Origin: Acinetobacter tibetensis
Lineage (GTDB): Bacteria > Pseudomonadota > Gammaproteobacteria > Pseudomonadales > Moraxellaceae
NCBI RefSeq assembly: GCF_023824315.1
Contig: NZ_CP098732.1
Location: 1,426,001 to 1,490,000 of the forward strand
DNA length: 64,000 nt
Direction of reading: 5' to 3'
The notes beneath the pieces were generated by a model, which was given only the letters and a program-made list of their open reading frames with translations, was not told the DNA's origin and did no database searches. Every line of letters starts with the position of its first letter. The stretch's first letter is position 1. The position numbers and the translations under genes were made by a program. This document shows, one piece after another, positions 36,524 to 45,900 of this stretch.

Positions 36524-36904
36524 ATGGATGCGATAGTCATTGAAGGCTTAAAGGTGAATACTGTGGTGGGTTGCTTCAATTGGGAGCGACAGATCGTTCA
36601 ACCTTTAATGTTAGATTTGATGATTCATACCAATTTAGAGGTAGCAGCCAGTTCGGATGAACTTGAAGACACATTAAATTATGCTGAAATTTGTAGCATT
36701 TCCGCCGAAGTCATTCAAAAAGCTCAGCCTAAATTAATTGAACATGCTGCAAAATTGGTACTTAATGCGCTTTTTTCTACCTACCCTGCGATAGAATCGA
36801 TTAAAATTACGATTCGTAAGCCTGCCATTATTGCAGAAGCCAATTCTGTAGGAATTCGTATTGAACGCCACCGAAACGATTTACGCCTTAGCACTGGCGA
36901 GTAA
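36524..36904 (+). CDS. folB: Dihydroneopterin aldolase
   Basis: Starting at 36524 (AAGGA site 8 nt upstream) gives 126 residues: MDAIVIEGLKVNTVVGCFNW with the conserved Glu, then the LNYAEICSIS block, KLIEHAAKLV and the active-site Lys in IRKPAII. It cleaves dihydroneopterin to the hydroxymethyl pterin used by FolK. An in-frame ATG at 36494 would add ten residues not typical of the family. Confidence 0.9.
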   Translation: MDAIVIEGLKVNTVVGCFNWERQIVQPLMLDLMIHTNLEVAASSDELEDTLNYAEICSISAEVIQKAQPKLIEHAAKLVLNALFSTYPAIESIKITIRKPAIIAEANSVGIRIERHRNDLRLSTGE

Positions 36905-37310
36905 TCTTAATCCCCAGCAAAATTTTCGTTATGCCTATCATCAGATATGTGAGCTTGGTACAGTTGAGTTTTCCAAAATTTATGTGATTCCATGCCGTGA
37001 TGCTGTGGGAGCCGATTATTGGAATGCAGCTTGCCTATTACATTCAAAATTAAACCTTGAGCAAATTATTGCACAATTAAAGCAATGGGAAGCTGATACA
37101 GGTCGTGTTCGTCCATCTCATCAAATATCATTGGATGTTGATCTGATTGCATGGGGAATGTCGTTAGGGCGGATGCAATTTAATCCTAAAAAAATGCCTT
37201 TAGCACTCGATGTGAAAATTCCGATGGCGGATGTGTGGTCACATCCAAGTTTTGCAGACTCAAAGCATCAGTTCCCCACAGTGAAATGCCTTGAGGTTGT
37301 TAACATATAA
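36861..37310 (+). CDS. folK: Hydroxymethyldihydropterin pyrophosphokinase, divergent and short
   Basis: 149 residues from a TTG start (MNATETIYALALASNLNPQQ) that overlaps the end of folB by 44 bp; TAGGA lies 6-10 nt before it. The ASNL start matches the family's GSNLG region and RVRPSHQISLDVDLIAWG matches the usual RWGPRxLDLDIL site, with the two catalytic Asp kept. It is shorter than the common 160 residues and several usual residues differ. It transfers pyrophosphate from ATP to the FolB product in folate synthesis. Confidence 0.78.
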   Translation: MNATETIYALALASNLNPQQNFRYAYHQICELGTVEFSKIYVIPCRDAVGADYWNAACLLHSKLNLEQIIAQLKQWEADTGRVRPSHQISLDVDLIAWGMSLGRMQFNPKKMPLALDVKIPMADVWSHPSFADSKHQFPTVKCLEVVNI

Positions 37311-37375
37311 AAACGCGGCTGTTCCATTGACTATTTTAAAATGAACATTGAAACAGCTATAAGAGATTCGCTGTT

Positions 37376-37903
37376 ATGAAAATTCATCTTTTTCTATGTA
37401 CACTGCTGAGTGGTCTAGTTGTGGGATGTAGTTCAACTGCTCCCATTGAAAATACAGAAACACCATCACCACCGATTTCTACAACAAATTTGGCTGGTGA
37501 CGAAACGATGCTGCATGCGCTCAAACAAGCTGTCTATTTGTCTCTTCAGGAGCAGCCTTTATATCAGTACGCATTCTATGATTTGAATCAAGATGGTATT
37601 CAAGATGCGGTTGTGATGTTGAAAGGTACAAACTGGTGTGGTTCAGGCGGATGTACAGTATTGGTTTTTCAGGGCATGAGTCGTGAGAAATTTCAACCCC
37701 ACAGTAAAATGACCGTAACTGATGTACCTATTGTGGTTTTAAATAGCAAGACACAAGGTTGGTCAGATTTGTCAGTTTATTCACGTGGTTCAGGACAAGT
37801 CATTCTAAAATTTAATGGTCGAAGTTATCCAAGTAACCCTTCACTTGAACCCAAATATACAGGTAATTTACAACAGACTGGAAACAGGGTTTTGATTCAA
37901 TAA
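37376..37903 (+). CDS. Putative lipoprotein
   Basis: 175 residues with a lipoprotein signal: MKIHLFLCTLLSGLVVG then Cys18. A Pro/Thr-rich linker leads to a small domain containing the EF-hand-like loop DLNQDGIQDAV and the Cys pair NWCGSGGCTVLVFQ, which could form a disulfide. Similar EF-hand-like segments occur in other unstudied envelope lipoproteins. It is followed by a terminator shared with coq7. Confidence 0.75.
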   Translation: MKIHLFLCTLLSGLVVGCSSTAPIENTETPSPPISTTNLAGDETMLHALKQAVYLSLQEQPLYQYAFYDLNQDGIQDAVVMLKGTNWCGSGGCTVLVFQGMSREKFQPHSKMTVTDVPIVVLNSKTQGWSDLSVYSRGSGQVILKFNGRSYPSNPSLEPKYTGNLQQTGNRVLIQ

Positions 37904-37920
37904 CCAAATTTGAAAATGTA

Positions 37921-37950
37921 AAAAGCAGTGTCATTTGGCACTGCTTTTTT
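37921..37950. terminator. Bidirectional terminator between the lipoprotein gene and coq7
   Basis: AAAAGCAGTG pairs with CACTGCTTTT around 8 nt. The genes on either side converge on it. Confidence 0.85.
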
Positions 37951-37972
37951 ACTGCAAAATATATTGAGTCGG

Positions 37973-38608
37973 TTAAATAAAATAACTGGTTTTAGTCATG
38001 AGTTTTGAAATGGCGGTCATCGTCATGCGAACAGGCATAGGCAAATCCACACCACCAGCATTGAGCGCTGTATCACGATGATGCAGCTCATCTTCATTCA
38101 TTTGTTCTAGAATTTTACGAGAACGGTTATCTTGAGCAGGAAGTTGACTAATATGATGTTGTAAATGCAAACTCACTTGGCGTTCAGTTTCAGCCACAAA
38201 ACCTAGACTGTATTTGTCACCTGCAATACCAGCCAGTGCCCCCATCCCAAAAGACAAGCTATACCAGATTGGATTGAGCAAACTGGTGTGGCTATCAAGT
38301 TCTTTTAAGCGATCTTCACACCATGCTAAATGATCTTGCTCTTCAAGAGCTGCCTTTTCCATTTCACGGCGGACATTCGGCAGTTTCGCAGTGAGAGCTT
38401 GCCCGTGATATAACGCTTGAGCACAGACTTCACCACTATGGTTGACACGCATAAGTCCTGCCACATGACGTGCTTCACTTACAGCCAATTGTGTTTCTTC
38501 TGGAACAGCGGGATTTTCTCGCTGAGCTGCTGTCGTCCCTGGAACGAGACTACGAAGTGCTTGGTCAAAAGAGTTAATGAGCTTATCAATGCCCGTATAG
38601 TGACGCAT
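37973..38608 (-). CDS. coq7: Coq7-type ubiquinone hydroxylase
   Basis: A 211-residue ferritin-like di-iron enzyme that hydroxylates demethoxyubiquinol. Iron-ligand motifs are visible: NHSGEVCAQALYHGQ (about residue 55), EEQDHLAWCEDR (about 89), EDELHHRD (about 171) and the Glu in FVAETERQ (about 139). Acinetobacter, like Pseudomonas, uses Coq7 rather than UbiF. It lies 4 bp after the MFS gene on the same strand. Confidence 0.95.
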   Translation of the reverse strand: MRHYTGIDKLINSFDQALRSLVPGTTAAQRENPAVPEETQLAVSEARHVAGLMRVNHSGEVCAQALYHGQALTAKLPNVRREMEKAALEEQDHLAWCEDRLKELDSHTSLLNPIWYSLSFGMGALAGIAGDKYSLGFVAETERQVSLHLQHHISQLPAQDNRSRKILEQMNEDELHHRDTALNAGGVDLPMPVRMTMTAISKLMTKTSYFI

Positions 38609-38612
38609 AGGG

Positions 38613-39932
38613 TTAATCCTCTAAAGAGACTTGAGCTGTGTTGAGTAGTGGTTTTAAACGAACCAATAGCCAAATGCTAAATATTGCACTCAGTACAGCG
38701 GTAATGCAGAACAGTATTTTAATATCAATTTTTAAAATACTTAAAATGATAATGGAAAAAATAGCTGAGCTAACCATAAACACAGCATTTAATATGTTAT
38801 TTGCAGCAACAACACGTGCACGGTGTGAGCGAGGTGAATAGGCTTGCATCATGGCATACAGTGGCACAATGTAAAAACCTCCGCTAATTCCAAGCAGAGT
38901 AACCGCTAACATCACATGGTAATAACTCCAACCTTGTTGGAATATATCAGCAAGATGTAGAAGTTCACCAGTTCGAACTGGAACAAAAGCGAGACTGGCA
39001 GCCAAATATAAAGCAAATACAGTTAAACCAATTGCGCCCATCGGAACCATTTTTAAATTAACTTCTGTTCCACCAATTCTGCGGCATAACAATGAGCCAA
39101 TACCGATTCCTACAGAGAAAAAGGTCAATAGAAGACTGACAACATTTTCAGATGCATGCAAATTTTGCTGTGTTAGTTGCGGGATTTGGGTTAAATAGGT
39201 TGCTCCATAAAACCAATACCAAGAGTTACCTAATAGCACCAAATAAATGAGCGGAATGCTTTTCGCATACTTTAATGTTTGAAAACTGGTTCTGAAAAAG
39301 TTCCAATCAATCTTTAAATCAGGCGTAGTGACATTCTGTTTCAGAATAAAACGACTAGAGAAGTAACCCAAAATAGCAATCATAACAATGGTCAGGCTAA
39401 TCCAGAATAAATTACCATCCGAAGCAGAAATGACTGCTCCACCCAAAATCATACCAATCAAGATCGCCATTGAAGTACCTGATTGAAATAAGGCATTCCC
39501 TGACATTAACTCATTGGGTTTTAAAATTTCAGGCAAGATTGCATATTTAATAGGGCCAAAAAAGGTTGAGTGCGTGCCCATGAGAAAAAGAGCGAGTAAC
39601 AATAACCATAACTGTCCAAGTAAAAATCCGGCACTACCAATCAGCATGATGATAATTTCAAGAATTTTAATACCACGCACCAAGCGCGCACGTTCATATT
39701 TGTCCGCAATTTGACCTGCTGTAGCTGAAAAGATGAAGTACGGCAGAATAAACAACAGCGCTGCAAGGTTGTTTAATGTGCTCACACTGGCACTTTGTTG
39801 GTTAATCCATCCGTATGTAATCACCAACAATAAGGCTTGTTTATAAACATTGTCGTTTAATGCACCTAAAAATTGAGTCATAAACATCGGTAAAAAACGA
39901 CGAGTGCTTAAAAGATGTTCTTTTTTTTCCAT
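38613..39932 (-). CDS. MFS transporter, LplT/lysophospholipid-type
   Basis: A 439-residue carrier with about 12 membrane helices. The segments MFMTQFLGALNDNVYKQALL and GTHSTFFGPIKYAILPEILK are those of the LplT-like branch that moves lysophospholipids across the inner membrane and is often fused to or next to an acyltransferase. No acyltransferase adjoins here. It forms a two-gene unit with coq7. Confidence 0.85.
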   Translation of the reverse strand: MEKKEHLLSTRRFLPMFMTQFLGALNDNVYKQALLLVITYGWINQQSASVSTLNNLAALLFILPYFIFSATAGQIADKYERARLVRGIKILEIIIMLIGSAGFLLGQLWLLLLALFLMGTHSTFFGPIKYAILPEILKPNELMSGNALFQSGTSMAILIGMILGGAVISASDGNLFWISLTIVMIAILGYFSSRFILKQNVTTPDLKIDWNFFRTSFQTLKYAKSIPLIYLVLLGNSWYWFYGATYLTQIPQLTQQNLHASENVVSLLLTFFSVGIGIGSLLCRRIGGTEVNLKMVPMGAIGLTVFALYLAASLAFVPVRTGELLHLADIFQQGWSYYHVMLAVTLLGISGGFYIVPLYAMMQAYSPRSHRARVVAANNILNAVFMVSSAIFSIIILSILKIDIKILFCITAVLSAIFSIWLLVRLKPLLNTAQVSLED

Positions 39933-40100
39933 GACAATGTGAACTTCATAAAGTTTTATTAAGAAATGTGAGCATCTGGTAAAATAGCCATGAAAATCAT
40001 GTATGATATTTTAATCCTATGCTGTGGTGAAAAAATCAATAAAATTGAGTTCTTTAGCCAGTGTAAATTTTAAACTTTTCATTACAAATACGAAGGGCTG

Positions 40101-42905
40101 TTGATTAGACCCATCATGAGTTTAGAGTATTCTATGCTTGTAAAAACCAATTTTAAAAAGTCGGCTTTAACCCTAAGTATGAACTCTATCTTGGAGTTGA
40201 ATCATACCAATAAAAGTTTGTGTTTGAGCGCTTTTTTAATGTTTTTTGCCCAACATGGCTTCGCTCAAGAGATGAGTGTGGTACAACCTGAAAATGCAGC
40301 CACATCCCATATTGAGCAGGCGGCTAAAGATGAGCTGAATGCACAAATTCAAGCAGAAGCACAGACGCAGAATTTAAGCCGAGCTGAGCAACTTACAAAA
40401 GTTGAAAACGACCAGAATAAAGTTTCAGCGCCCGATAGTTATGCAATGTTGCAACATCAAGTGCGGCATAGCGATCAAATTGATACCTTTAAGCCAATTA
40501 CCTTTGATGATTTGGAGGAGCTGCCTGAAATACCAGTCGATCAGGGTATGGCAAATGAAATTTATAATGTAGCCAAAGAAGCAAAAACTGAAGCCGAAAG
40601 ATATCGTGCGGGTCAGACACAAGAAGTAGTAATACGTAATCCGACTCCGCAGGAACTGACCGAAATTAATCAGGCGCCAGTAAACATCGATCAATTAATG
40701 AATCGTATTCAGGCGGACAGCCAAATTGTCGTAGAGGCCAATGAGTCGGGTAAAACATTGCCAGAGTTGGGCTTAGTCACTGAACCAGTCGTAGAGGAAG
40801 AAAAAAGCTTTTTTAAACGTTGGTATTACAAACTAAGACCCTCTAAAAATGATTTAGAGACAGCCAAAGTACCTCGGATTAAAGCTGAGGTCATTATTGT
40901 TGATGCACAAAATACGAATCCAGATTTACCAGACAAAGAATATCAACAGGCACTTTTAAATTTAAAGAATAACGTGGGTGCGAAGCTGTCTAGCTTTACG
41001 CAAGAATCCTATGGTGATTTTAATGCAGCCTTGCCACAATTAAAAAGCTTATCGAATTTGTCGGCGCAGGCTGTAGGCTTTTATCAAGCTGAGTTTAAGT
41101 TTGAGAAGACCAGCGAAAGCCGCGTTAAAGTCAGTATTAAACCCAATATGCCCGTCTTGGTTGATAATCAAAATATTGAATTTAGTGGTGTTGGTGCAAA
41201 TAACCCTCAATTCCAAGTCATTAGTGTGTTACCTGATTTAGACATTGGCGACGTATTAAATCACGGGTTGTATGAAAGTACGAAAAAGCGAATTGTAGAT
41301 GCCGCTTCAAACAATGGTTACTTTGATGCCTATTGGCGATTGCATGATGTGAAAGTTGCACAGCCTCAAAATTTGGCAGACATTAATTTGCGTTTCGAAA
41401 CGGGCGAGCGTTATCAATTAGCTGGCGCAGAATTCCGCATGAGTGATCCTGCTAAGCCATTTCCACTAGATATGGACATCTTGAAAATGATGGTGCCATG
41501 GGAAGATGGTGCCGATTATGCTTTATGGCGTGTGAATACTTTGGCAAATAACTTGACCAACTCACGTTATTTTAACTACACCTTAGTTGATGCAGTACGA
41601 CCTGACTTAGTTGAAGTGCCTTTAGAACTTCCGCCAGATTTACAAGCGTTAGTCGATCAAGAAAAAATTGCAAGTAGTAAACTGCAAGCTCAAGATCAAA
41701 ACGACGTAAACTCTGCAAAGGAAGTGACACAATCTGTTGTAGATGAAGATCAATTTGCTGGGACAAATGAAAAGGAAATGGATCCTGAAATTAAACAGCA
41801 AAGAGTAGCTCAAGAGTCACGGGTGGAAGAAGAAGAACGGCTGAAAATACAAGCACGCGATGAGAAAAAAGTGCCTGTTATTGTGACTTTAAACGCAGAC
41901 CGATTAAATAATGCTGAAGTTGGTGCAGGATGGGGTTCTGATACAGGTGCGCGATTAAGAACAACCTATCGTCGTGCTATTGTAAACCGCAGAGGCCACT
42001 CATTTGATGCGAACTTAGAGTTATCTAAAATTCGGCAAGCAGTTGATACGCGCTATAACATTCCTTATAACCATCCGCTAAATGATTACATTAGTCTGGT
42101 GGGGGGATACGAACGTGAAGAACGAGATGGTGTTGCACAAGGTAATAGTTTAACTATCGAATCTGCGGTTGTCGGAGCAGATCGTATTATTAAGCGTTCT
42201 ATGGGCAATTGGCAGCATACCTTTGGTTTACGTTATCGATTAGACCGCTTAAGCCAGAATGGTGTAGTGGATGAAAGTGATATTCCTGATGCATTTTTAG
42301 CAAGTTCGGATACAGAGCAACAATCGTTGTTGGTAGGTTATGAAGCTTCACGCGTAGATTCAGATAAGCGGGTAAATCCAACCAAGGGCTTTCGACAAAT
42401 TTATAAAGTAGAAGTTGGAAGTGAAGCGCTTTTATCTGATGCAAATATGGCGATATTAAATGCAGGCTGGCGATTCATTTATTCATTAGGTGAAAATAAT
42501 GACCATCAGTTTATAGGTCGTAGTGATCTAGGCTATATCGTGACTGAAGACTTTAATAAAATTCCTTATAATCTTCGGTATTTTGCGGGTGGAGATCAGT
42601 CTATTCGCGGTTTTGACTATAAGAGTTTAACGCCCGAAGTGGATGGTTATAAAATTGGGGGGCAAGCTTTAGCAGTTGGTTCACTCGAATATAACTATCA
42701 ATTTAAAGACGGATGGCGCGCAGCATTATTCAGTGACTTTGGTAATGCGTATGATAAAAACTTTAGTAATGATACAGAATATAGTGTTGGTCTAGGCATT
42801 CGCTGGGCATCTCCGATTGGGGCTTTACGTATAGATGTTGCGTCGGGGATTTCGGATGAAGACCATCCAATTCGCGTGCATTTCTTTATTGGTTCACCAC
42901 TTTAA
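40101..42905 (+). CDS. tamA: TamA-like outer membrane assembly factor with long N-terminal extension
   Basis: Up to 934 residues. A TTG at 40101 has the best ribosome site (GAAGG); ATGs at 40116, 40134 and 40179 are alternatives, and the last gives the most normal signal peptide ending near HGFAQE. Residues about 60-255 are a Gln/Glu-rich extension. POTRA-like domains follow from about 258 (RIKAEVIIVDAQ). About 515-588 is a charged linker. The barrel runs from about 590 to the end, with the RGF-type motif GGDQSIRGFDYKSL (about 828). E. coli TamA is about 577 residues, so both the extension and the linker are extra. tamB follows after 32 bp. Confidence 0.88.
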   Translation: MIRPIMSLEYSMLVKTNFKKSALTLSMNSILELNHTNKSLCLSAFLMFFAQHGFAQEMSVVQPENAATSHIEQAAKDELNAQIQAEAQTQNLSRAEQLTKVENDQNKVSAPDSYAMLQHQVRHSDQIDTFKPITFDDLEELPEIPVDQGMANEIYNVAKEAKTEAERYRAGQTQEVVIRNPTPQELTEINQAPVNIDQLMNRIQADSQIVVEANESGKTLPELGLVTEPVVEEEKSFFKRWYYKLRPSKNDLETAKVPRIKAEVIIVDAQNTNPDLPDKEYQQALLNLKNNVGAKLSSFTQESYGDFNAALPQLKSLSNLSAQAVGFYQAEFKFEKTSESRVKVSIKPNMPVLVDNQNIEFSGVGANNPQFQVISVLPDLDIGDVLNHGLYESTKKRIVDAASNNGYFDAYWRLHDVKVAQPQNLADINLRFETGERYQLAGAEFRMSDPAKPFPLDMDILKMMVPWEDGADYALWRVNTLANNLTNSRYFNYTLVDAVRPDLVEVPLELPPDLQALVDQEKIASSKLQAQDQNDVNSAKEVTQSVVDEDQFAGTNEKEMDPEIKQQRVAQESRVEEEERLKIQARDEKKVPVIVTLNADRLNNAEVGAGWGSDTGARLRTTYRRAIVNRRGHSFDANLELSKIRQAVDTRYNIPYNHPLNDYISLVGGYEREERDGVAQGNSLTIESAVVGADRIIKRSMGNWQHTFGLRYRLDRLSQNGVVDESDIPDAFLASSDTEQQSLLVGYEASRVDSDKRVNPTKGFRQIYKVEVGSEALLSDANMAILNAGWRFIYSLGENNDHQFIGRSDLGYIVTEDFNKIPYNLRYFAGGDQSIRGFDYKSLTPEVDGYKIGGQALAVGSLEYNYQFKDGWRAALFSDFGNAYDKNFSNDTEYSVGLGIRWASPIGALRIDVASGISDEDHPIRVHFFIGSPL

Positions 42906-42937
42906 AATTTAAACTTAATTTTGTACTTGAGAAGGTT

Positions 42938-45900
42938 ATGGCTGAAGTAGAACAGCAAAAACAAGAATTACCCGAATCACCATTGCCTAAAAAGCGTCGT
43001 GTTATGAGGAGTGTGCTTTTAACGCTGCTTCTTTTGGTGATTTTGCTTGTATCTGCTTTCGCTATCATGTTTTCGACCGACAAAGGAAGTAAGTTTCTTC
43101 TGAATCGCGTGTTGGAACGTCAACATATTATTCATTATGAATATGAAGGTGGTAATCTTTTAAAAGGTATTATTTTAAAAAATATTTTGGTGACCTTGTC
43201 TGCGGTTGATGTAAAGATTGATCGTGCAGAAGTGACTTTAGGGTGGAGAGCTTTAGTACATAAAGAAGTTCATCTATATAATGCCGATGTCCGTAATTTA
43301 CAGGTCATCACCAAAACACCACCGAGTAATGAGCCTTTTCAGTTTAAAGAAATTCGATTGCCATTTACCCTCCGTTTAGATCATGTCGATGTCGATCATT
43401 TATTGATTAAAACACATGCGTCCTCTGTGAATTTTAAAGATATTGAGTTAAATGAAGCGCTTTGGTCCAACACTAAATTAGAGTTTGAAGACTCTAGGGC
43501 AGATATGGGCTATCTAGCCATTAAAAATGCGACTGGAAACATGGATTTTCAGGGTAAATATCCATTACATGCCAAGGCAATAGTGAATATTCCAGCATTA
43601 AATCATAGTTTAAATGTTCACGATATTCAGGTTGTAGCAAAAGGAAGTTTGGATACGATTACAGCTGGATTTGCGACGAATACACCTGATTTACTTTCAG
43701 GCTGGGGGGTCGTGCATCCTGTTCGTAGTCATGTTCCTATGTTTGGACAATTAAAGTTCGAAAATTATCACTGGCCATTACTGACCGATCAAAAATTATT
43801 TACCCAAGCAGGTGTTCTTCGTTATCAAGGGGATATACAACGTCTCAATCTTGGATTATCGACTGATTTAACAGGACAAAATCTTCCAAAAGGCAAATAT
43901 ACTGCGGTCATGCATACTGACTTGGCGCATCAACTGAATATTGACCAGTTTAATGGTCAAGTGATGAATGGCACAGTTAATGCCAAAGGTCTAGTCAGTT
44001 GGGAAAAGCATGTACATTGGGATGTGCAGGGACGTTTAAATAAAATTAACCCTAAAGATAAGTTAATTCCTCAAGTAGTTAAAGATTTCTTACCACCAAG
44101 CCTTGATGCCAAAATTGCGTCGACTGGTCGCTTAGAAAAAGGGTTACATCTAACAGGTTTGGTTGATTTTGATCAATATGAAACTTGGAATTTAAAATTA
44201 AATCAGAATGAAGCGAAACCGAAACGGCCTCAACCCATGTTGCTTGATGTTGCATGGAAAAATATTGACCGTGCCATGCCTTATATTGGGTGGTTAAAAA
44301 GTGATTCAGGTGATGTTCAAATTCGCTTAGTCGAAGGTCAGCAAAATGTAGTGGTTTCTTCGGCGATTGGTCAGCATGAATCGGCTTTACTTCCAGCGGG
44401 TCAATATAAAGCGCAACTCGATATTAAGAAAAATATATTGAAAGTGCCAAGTTTCAGTTATGTTGCCAATAAAGGGAGTTTGAGTGGGCAAGCCAGTGTA
44501 ATTTTGCCTACAGATAAAACCCAATTGAAATGGGATGCTAAGCTTAAGGCTCAAGATTTCAACCCACAAACTGTCGTTGCCGCTGCACCAGTCGATTTAG
44601 TCAATGGTCAAATACAGGCGAGTGGATATGCAAAACCGAATCAACATATTATTGAGCTTAAAGCAATTAATCTGGTTGGGCATTTACCACAACAGGCTCA
44701 ACAAGAAACAGTACAGCTCACAGGTAAAAGTACCGTAGCGGTTCTTTTCCATGATGTTAAAGCCGGTGGTGGCTTCAAAAGCTTCGCTGTAAATTACGAT
44801 GGTGCCTTAAAATCGAGCAAGATCAAAGAAAGTAGTGGACTGTTAAAAGTTAAAGTTTCTGGCACACCGCTACTTCTAAAAATTGATCAATTTCAACATG
44901 ATGGCGCCGCAGGTAAAATTCTTGCACAAGGTAAAGTTGATTTAAGTAAGGGCATTGGATGGAATGTCAATGCTTCTCTGGTTCGTTTTAAACCACAGTA
45001 TTTTGTCTCCACAGTTCGTGGTGAAATATCTGGTATTGTGCAAACGGAAGGTTTTTGGTCTGATGCACTTAAACGTATCAATATTCAGAAATTAAATGTA
45101 GCAGGCTATATTAATAATAAAGCTGTGCGTGGTACAGGTAATTTGGCTTTGGTTTTAAATAACACCCAAAAAGGCTTTTTACCACAGCAATTTGAAGCCA
45201 ATAATTTGTATATGTCTTATGCAAATAACCAAATTCAAGCGACAGGCAATGCACAAAATTTAAGACTTAAAATTAATGCACCTGCATTATACGAACTGTA
45301 TGGTGGCTTAAGAGGTAGAGCTTACGGCTATCTTAATATACAGTCACAACCGCGGTTACAGGCAACGGCAAATCTTACAGTTGATGATTTTAGAGTAGGT
45401 AATATTCTCAGTATGCAAAAATTACGCGTACAAGGTCAGTTACCAACTTCTGAAATTACACCAACATTGCTTAAAGCTGAAATGACAAATTTACGAAGTG
45501 GCAATAGAGAAATCCAACAAGGCGTGGTTTCACTTGCTGGTACAAGAAAAGCACATGTATTAAAGGTTCAAGGTAACAACCGATTTAGTAATTTTTATGT
45601 ACAGCTTGCAGGTGGGTTTAATGGTAATAACTCATGGTTAGGTCAGATTCAAAAAGGTGATTTTGACTCAGTCCGCGTTCGTTTAGTACAACGTCAGAAT
45701 GCTTCGGTGGTGTTCAATCAAAATACGACAGAACTATTTGTGGGGGCACATTGTTGGGCAAGTCAGCAAAGTGAGCTGTGTTTTGATCAACCCATCCGAA
45801 TCAGTAAAGCCAAAGGCAATATCTCTTTTGTGACCAAAAACCTTGACTTAAACGACTTCGCTGCATTTATGCCAGAAGGTTTAGCAATTACAGGAAAGGC

